Below are positions 31,625-34,882 of a stretch of DNA of 34,882 nucleotides, piece after piece. Each line of letters begins with the position of its first letter. Within the stretch, counting starts at the first letter, position 1. The notes under the pieces were generated by a model. The model saw only the letters and a program-made list of their open reading frames with translations. It ran no database searches and was not told where the DNA came from. Origin of the DNA: Aestuariivirga sp. GTDB lineage: Bacteria; Pseudomonadota; Alphaproteobacteria; Rhizobiales; Aestuariivirgaceae. A program made the position numbers and the translations under genes. The stretch covers positions 1 through 34,882 of the forward strand of contig NZ_JADCDA010000002.1 in assembly GCF_020252405.1 (NCBI RefSeq). The letters are read 5' to 3'.

Positions 31625-32350
31625 ATGCCACTGACGCTCCTCGATTTCATCCTCATCGCCATCATGCTCGTTTCCGGCCTTCTCGCACTGATGCGTGGCT
31701 TCACCCGCGAGGTGCTGTCGCTGGTCGCCTGGGGTGCGGCGGCGGTGGCTGCCTATTTCGCCATCAAGCAGCCTGGCCTTGTGAGCTGGGTTCAGGCCAG
31801 CGTGCCCTATCTCGAGAAGGAGAACCTCGCCCAGATTGCCGTGGGAGCCTCGGCCTTCCTGATCGTGCTGATCGTCGTCTCCGTCATCAGCGTCAAGATA
31901 TCGGACTGGGTGGTCGATTCGGCGGCCGGCGCCTTCGACCGCACGCTGGGCCTTGTGTTCGGCGTGGCGCGGGGTTTCATATTCGTCGCCATCGCCTATC
32001 TCTTTTATGGCTGGCTTCAGCCCTTCGACAGGCAGGAAAGCTGGGTCCGGAACGCCTATTCGCTGCCGATGATCAAGTCGGCCGGCGAGGGTCTGCTCGC
32101 TTTTATGCCGCCCGATATTGTGGACACGATCAACGACACGGCCCTTGCCACCGGCGGCGACAAGACCCCGGCCCCCGACGATGCCGCGCAGACCGACCCC
32201 GGCTACAAGAGCAACGACAGCCAGCAGCTGGACAATCTGATGGAAAGCACGGGTGGCGGCAACAGCCCGATGCCGCCTGCCAGCCAGGACACCACCGGCA
32301 ACACCCGGCAACCGCCGCAAGCGCCGGGCGGACAGGACAACAGCCAATGA
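31625..32350 (+). CDS. cvpA: CvpA family membrane protein
   Basis: The 241-residue protein has four hydrophobic segments in the first 150 residues (TLLDFILIAIMLVSGLLALMRG, then EVLSLVAWGAAAVAAYFAI, AVGASAFLIVLIVVSVISV and a fourth around LGLVFGVARGFIFVAIAYLF). A polar, proline- and glutamine-rich tail of about 80 residues is probably disordered. CvpA proteins are needed for colicin V release and for envelope homeostasis in enterobacteria; the molecular role is not settled. It directly precedes purF with an ATGA overlap, the arrangement found across proteobacteria. Confidence 0.93.
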   Translation: MPLTLLDFILIAIMLVSGLLALMRGFTREVLSLVAWGAAAVAAYFAIKQPGLVSWVQASVPYLEKENLAQIAVGASAFLIVLIVVSVISVKISDWVVDSAAGAFDRTLGLVFGVARGFIFVAIAYLFYGWLQPFDRQESWVRNAYSLPMIKSAGEGLLAFMPPDIVDTINDTALATGGDKTPAPDDAAQTDPGYKSNDSQQLDNLMESTGGGNSPMPPASQDTTGNTRQPPQAPGGQDNSQ

Positions 32351-33807
32351 GCATGGACATCGATTCCGGGCTCAACGCCGACCGGCTGCGCGAGGAGTGC
32401 GGCGTGTTCGGCATCTATGGCCATCCGGACGCAGCGGCGCTGACGGCTCTCGGCCTGCACGCCCTGCAACACCGCGGCCAGGAGGCGGCGGGCATCGTGT
32501 CTTTCGACGGCGGGCGATTCCAGACCGAGCGCCGCCTCGGCCTCGTCGGCGACCATTTCTCCTCCGAGAAGGTGATCGGCCGCCTGCAGGGTTCATCCGC
32601 GCTGGGTCATGTGCGCTATTCGACGACGGGCGAAACCATCCTGCGCAACGTGCAGCCGCTGTTCGCCGAACTCGCCGCCGGCGGCTTCGCCGTCGCGCAC
32701 AACGGCAACCTCACCAATGGCCTGACGCTGCGCCGCGAACTCATCGCGCAGGGCGCCATCTGTCAATCGACGTCGGACACCGAGGTGATCCTGCATCTGG
32801 TGGCGCGCTCGCAGAAGAGCCGCATGGTCGAGCGCTACATCGACGCGCTTCGGGCGCTCGAAGGCGCTTATGCGCTGGTGGCGCTCACCAACAAGAAGCT
32901 GATCGGCGCGCGCGACCCCAACGGCATCCGCCCGCTCATCCTCGGCGAGCTCAATGGCACCCATATCCTGTGCTCGGAAACCTGCGCGCTCGACATCATC
33001 GGCGCCAAATACATCCGCGAAATCGAGAACGGCGAGGTGGTGGTGATCACGGACGGCGGCATCGAAAGCCTCAGGCCGTTCCCCAGGACCCCCGCCCGGC
33101 CCTGCATCTTCGAATACATCTATTTCTCGCGCCCTGACTCCATTCTGGGCGGGCGGTCGATCTATGATGTGCGCAAGGCCATGGGCCGCGAACTCGCCAG
33201 GGAATCCGCCATCGCGGCGGACGTGATCGTGCCGGTCCCCGATTCCGGCGTTCCCGCCGCCATCGGCTATGCGCGGGAGACGGGCATTCCCTTCGAGCTC
33301 GGCATCATCCGCAACCACTATGTGGGCCGCACCTTCATCGAGCCCACGCAAACGATCCGCTCGCTCGGCGTGAAGCTGAAGCACAACGCCAACCGCGCCG
33401 TCGTCGAGGGCAAGCGCGTGGTGCTGGTGGATGACTCGATCGTGCGCGGCACGACCTCCGTGAAGATCGTGCGCATGATGTATGAGGCGGGTGCGAGGGA
33501 GGTGCACATGCGCATCTCGAGCCCGCCCATCAAGCACCCGGACTTCTATGGCATCGACACGCCGGAGCAGAAGTCGCTCCTGGCGGCCACCCGCACGCTG
33601 GAGGAAATGCGCCAGTATATCGGCGTCGACTCTCTGGCCTTCCTGTCGGTCGATGGCGTCTACCGGGCGGTGGGCTACCCCGGCCGCGACAACGCGCGCC
33701 CGCAGTTCACCGACCACTGCTTCACCGGCGATTATCCCACGCACCTCACCGACCTCGCGGGGGAAACCGGAAAGCAGCAGCTGTCACTGCTGGCGGAAGC
33801 GGGCTGA
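32347..33807 (+). CDS. purF: Amidophosphoribosyltransferase
   Basis: PurF catalyses the first committed step of purine synthesis, making phosphoribosylamine from PRPP and glutamine. The 486-residue precursor begins with a 17-residue propeptide before the Ntn nucleophile C18 (EECGVFGIYGH). Then come the glutaminase domain (GHVRYSTTG, NGNLTN) and the PRPP-binding loop VVLVDDSIVRGTTS of the type I phosphoribosyltransferase domain. The iron-sulfur ligands of Bacillus-type PurF are only partly kept: RPCIFEYIYF has its cysteine, but HPDFYG has D for C and TDHCFTG keeps only the second of two cysteines. The ATG overlaps the cvpA stop (ATGA). Confidence 0.97.
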   Translation: MSMDIDSGLNADRLREECGVFGIYGHPDAAALTALGLHALQHRGQEAAGIVSFDGGRFQTERRLGLVGDHFSSEKVIGRLQGSSALGHVRYSTTGETILRNVQPLFAELAAGGFAVAHNGNLTNGLTLRRELIAQGAICQSTSDTEVILHLVARSQKSRMVERYIDALRALEGAYALVALTNKKLIGARDPNGIRPLILGELNGTHILCSETCALDIIGAKYIREIENGEVVVITDGGIESLRPFPRTPARPCIFEYIYFSRPDSILGGRSIYDVRKAMGRELARESAIAADVIVPVPDSGVPAAIGYARETGIPFELGIIRNHYVGRTFIEPTQTIRSLGVKLKHNANRAVVEGKRVVLVDDSIVRGTTSVKIVRMMYEAGAREVHMRISSPPIKHPDFYGIDTPEQKSLLAATRTLEEMRQYIGVDSLAFLSVDGVYRAVGYPGRDNARPQFTDHCFTGDYPTHLTDLAGETGKQQLSLLAEAG

Positions 33808-33813
33808 TTTCAC

Positions 33814-34545
33814 ATGGCGCGCAAGCTTGAAGGACGCATCGCCCTCGTGACGGGCGCCTCGCGCGGGCTCGGGCGTTCGGCGGCAATCGCCCTGGCGAAG
33901 GAGGGCGCGCATATCATCGCCACGGCGCGCACCGAGGGCGGGCTCACCGAACTCGACGACGAGATCAAGAAGTCCGGCGGCGCTGCCACGCTGGCCCCCG
34001 TCGATATCAGGGATTTCGCCGCCATCGACCGCCTGGGCGCCGCGATCTTCGAGCGCTGGAGGAAGCTCGACATCCTGATCGGCAATGCCGGCGTGCTGGG
34101 CAAGCTGACGCCCGTGGCGCATGCGGAGCCCAAAATGTGGGACGAGGTGATGGCGGTGAACGTCACCGCCAATTACCGCCTCATCCGCTCCATGGACCCG
34201 CTGCTGCGCCAGTCGGACGCCGGGCGCGCCGTGTTCGTGACGTCGGGCCTCGCCCACAAGTGCTGGGCCTATTGGGGCCCCTACGCGATCTCCAAAGCCG
34301 CCCTCGAGGCGATGGTGAAGACCTATGCGGCCGAGATCGCCACCAGCGCAATCCGCGCCAACTGCTTCAGCCCCGGCGCCACGCGCACGCATATGCGCGC
34401 CTCCGCCATGCCGGGCGAGGACCCTATGAGCCTGCCTCACCCTGACGAGGTGGCGGCCCAGATCGTGCCGATGTGCGAGCCCTCCTTCAGCGGCAATGGC
34501 GGGGTTTGGAAATACGCGCCCGAGGGCCTGTTCAAGCAAATCTGA
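33814..34545 (+). CDS. Short-chain dehydrogenase/reductase (SDR)
   Basis: A classical NAD(P)-dependent SDR of 243 residues. It has the cofactor-binding TGASRGLG (13-20), NAG (91-93), the catalytic serine around S144 and the Y157-x3-K161 pair in YAISK. The C-terminal part has CFSPGATRTHMRA, typical of the family. The substrate is unknown. It begins six bases after purF and is probably co-transcribed; an SDR gene after purF is a common arrangement in Rhizobiales, though its link to purines is not established. Confidence 0.93.
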   Translation: MARKLEGRIALVTGASRGLGRSAAIALAKEGAHIIATARTEGGLTELDDEIKKSGGAATLAPVDIRDFAAIDRLGAAIFERWRKLDILIGNAGVLGKLTPVAHAEPKMWDEVMAVNVTANYRLIRSMDPLLRQSDAGRAVFVTSGLAHKCWAYWGPYAISKAALEAMVKTYAAEIATSAIRANCFSPGATRTHMRASAMPGEDPMSLPHPDEVAAQIVPMCEPSFSGNGGVWKYAPEGLFKQI

Positions 34546-34556
34546 GAGGTGACGTG

Positions 34557-34733
34557 ATGAGCGGCAGCCAGGCGATCGCGTGGCTCGCCAATCACCTGAA
34601 CGGCCATGGCGTGGGGCCGCAGGAAGGCGGGACCGTCACCACGGGAGTGATCACGGTGTTATTCTCGGCGGGGCTGGGCGACGACATCGCGGTGCGCTTC
34701 GAGCATCTGGGCGATGTGACGGTGACGTTCTGA
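34557..34733 (+). pseudogene. C-terminal fragment of a 2-keto-4-pentenoate hydratase-type (FAH family) gene
   Basis: The 58-residue frame (MSGSQAIAWLANHLNGHGVG at the start, LGDDIAVRFEHLGDVTVTF at the end) resembles only the last 55 or so residues of MhpD-type hydratases, where AWLAN...G..L..GD, V.TG, GD.....F..LG.V...F is the pattern. The first 200 residues and the metal-binding glutamates are missing. It starts 11 bases after the SDR stop with a GAGAGGTG ribosome-like site, so a short peptide may still be made. Two readings are possible: a deletion remnant, or a small protein kept for another purpose. The remnant is more likely. Confidence 0.5.
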
Positions 34734-34882
34734 GATGATTGTGAGTTGAGATGGTATTCACCTGACAGTCTGGCCCGCTGGCAGGGCGCGCGGACCGCAA
34801 GAGTCAAGCGCGCCCGGACCGGTGTGGCCATGCCGCTCCGATGTGGGTTTAGGATGGAGTTGCGACTTCAACCCTGAACCTC
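34734..34882. other. Right edge of the window, no feature seen
   Basis: The last 149 bp contain no supported gene. GCGCGCGGACCGC and the later GCGCGCCCGGACC are similar words without a clear stem. A gene could begin beyond the edge. Confidence 0.4.

Overview
The window is GC-rich chromosomal DNA from an alphaproteobacterium, most likely of the Hyphomicrobiales (Rhizobiales). Three things suggest this: the protein families and their order (rpoD/dnaG, yqeY/carA, rpsF-rpsR-rplI-dnaB-alr-mlaEF-radA-cvpA-purF-SDR), two consensus TTAA-N7-TTAAC (CtrA-type) sites, and dispersed palindromic intergenic repeats of a kind common in that order. No rRNA, tRNA or CRISPR array was found.

Layout. Positions 1-4450 hold rpoD and dnaG on the minus strand. 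Positions 4540-6772 hold a three-gene minus-strand operon for a polar amino acid ABC importer (two permeases and a binding protein) with no ATPase gene beside it. Then come ohr (7131-7550) and the most unusual gene of the window, a 573-residue AAA+ ATPase at 7967-9688. Its N-terminus is a ClpS-like adaptor domain followed by a ClpX-type C4 zinc-binding domain. Positions 10113-13201 hold a small XRE-type regulator, a translationally coupled pair (YqcI/YcgG-family putative heme N-oxygenase and an APC amino acid transporter), and a divergent Lrp/AsnC regulator with a three-fold TTTGAYCA array in the shared promoter region. Next are yqeY (minus) and carA, an M32 carboxypeptidase and a secreted phytase-like esterase protein (13260-17922).

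Positions 17945-20400 are a decayed segment: the 3' end of an ileS gene with a lost zinc ligand, a broken IS630-type transposase, a small membrane protein gene, and a broken ISAs1-family transposase. After it the conserved core resumes on the plus strand: rpsF-rpsR-rplI, cfa, dnaB, alr-mlaE-mlaF, a YtcJ-like amidohydrolase, radA, cvpA-purF, an SDR oxidoreductase, and a fragment of a fumarylacetoacetate-hydrolase-family hydratase.

How the genes fit together. Most are housekeeping: transcription initiation, replication priming and unwinding, the ribosome, pyrimidine and purine first steps, D-alanine supply, outer-membrane lipid transport and recombination. The accessory block between dnaG and yqeY (about 4.5-13.2 kb) carries amino acid uptake, peroxide defence, the ClpS/ZBD/AAA+ fusion and the Lrp-YcgG-APC unit, and looks like an insertion into an otherwise conserved neighbourhood. 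Dispersed repeats sit at gene ends and in four cases supply the stop codon. A very small minus-strand gene (28106-28168) with an extended Shine-Dalgarno sequence and its own terminator lies between mlaF and the amidohydrolase gene.
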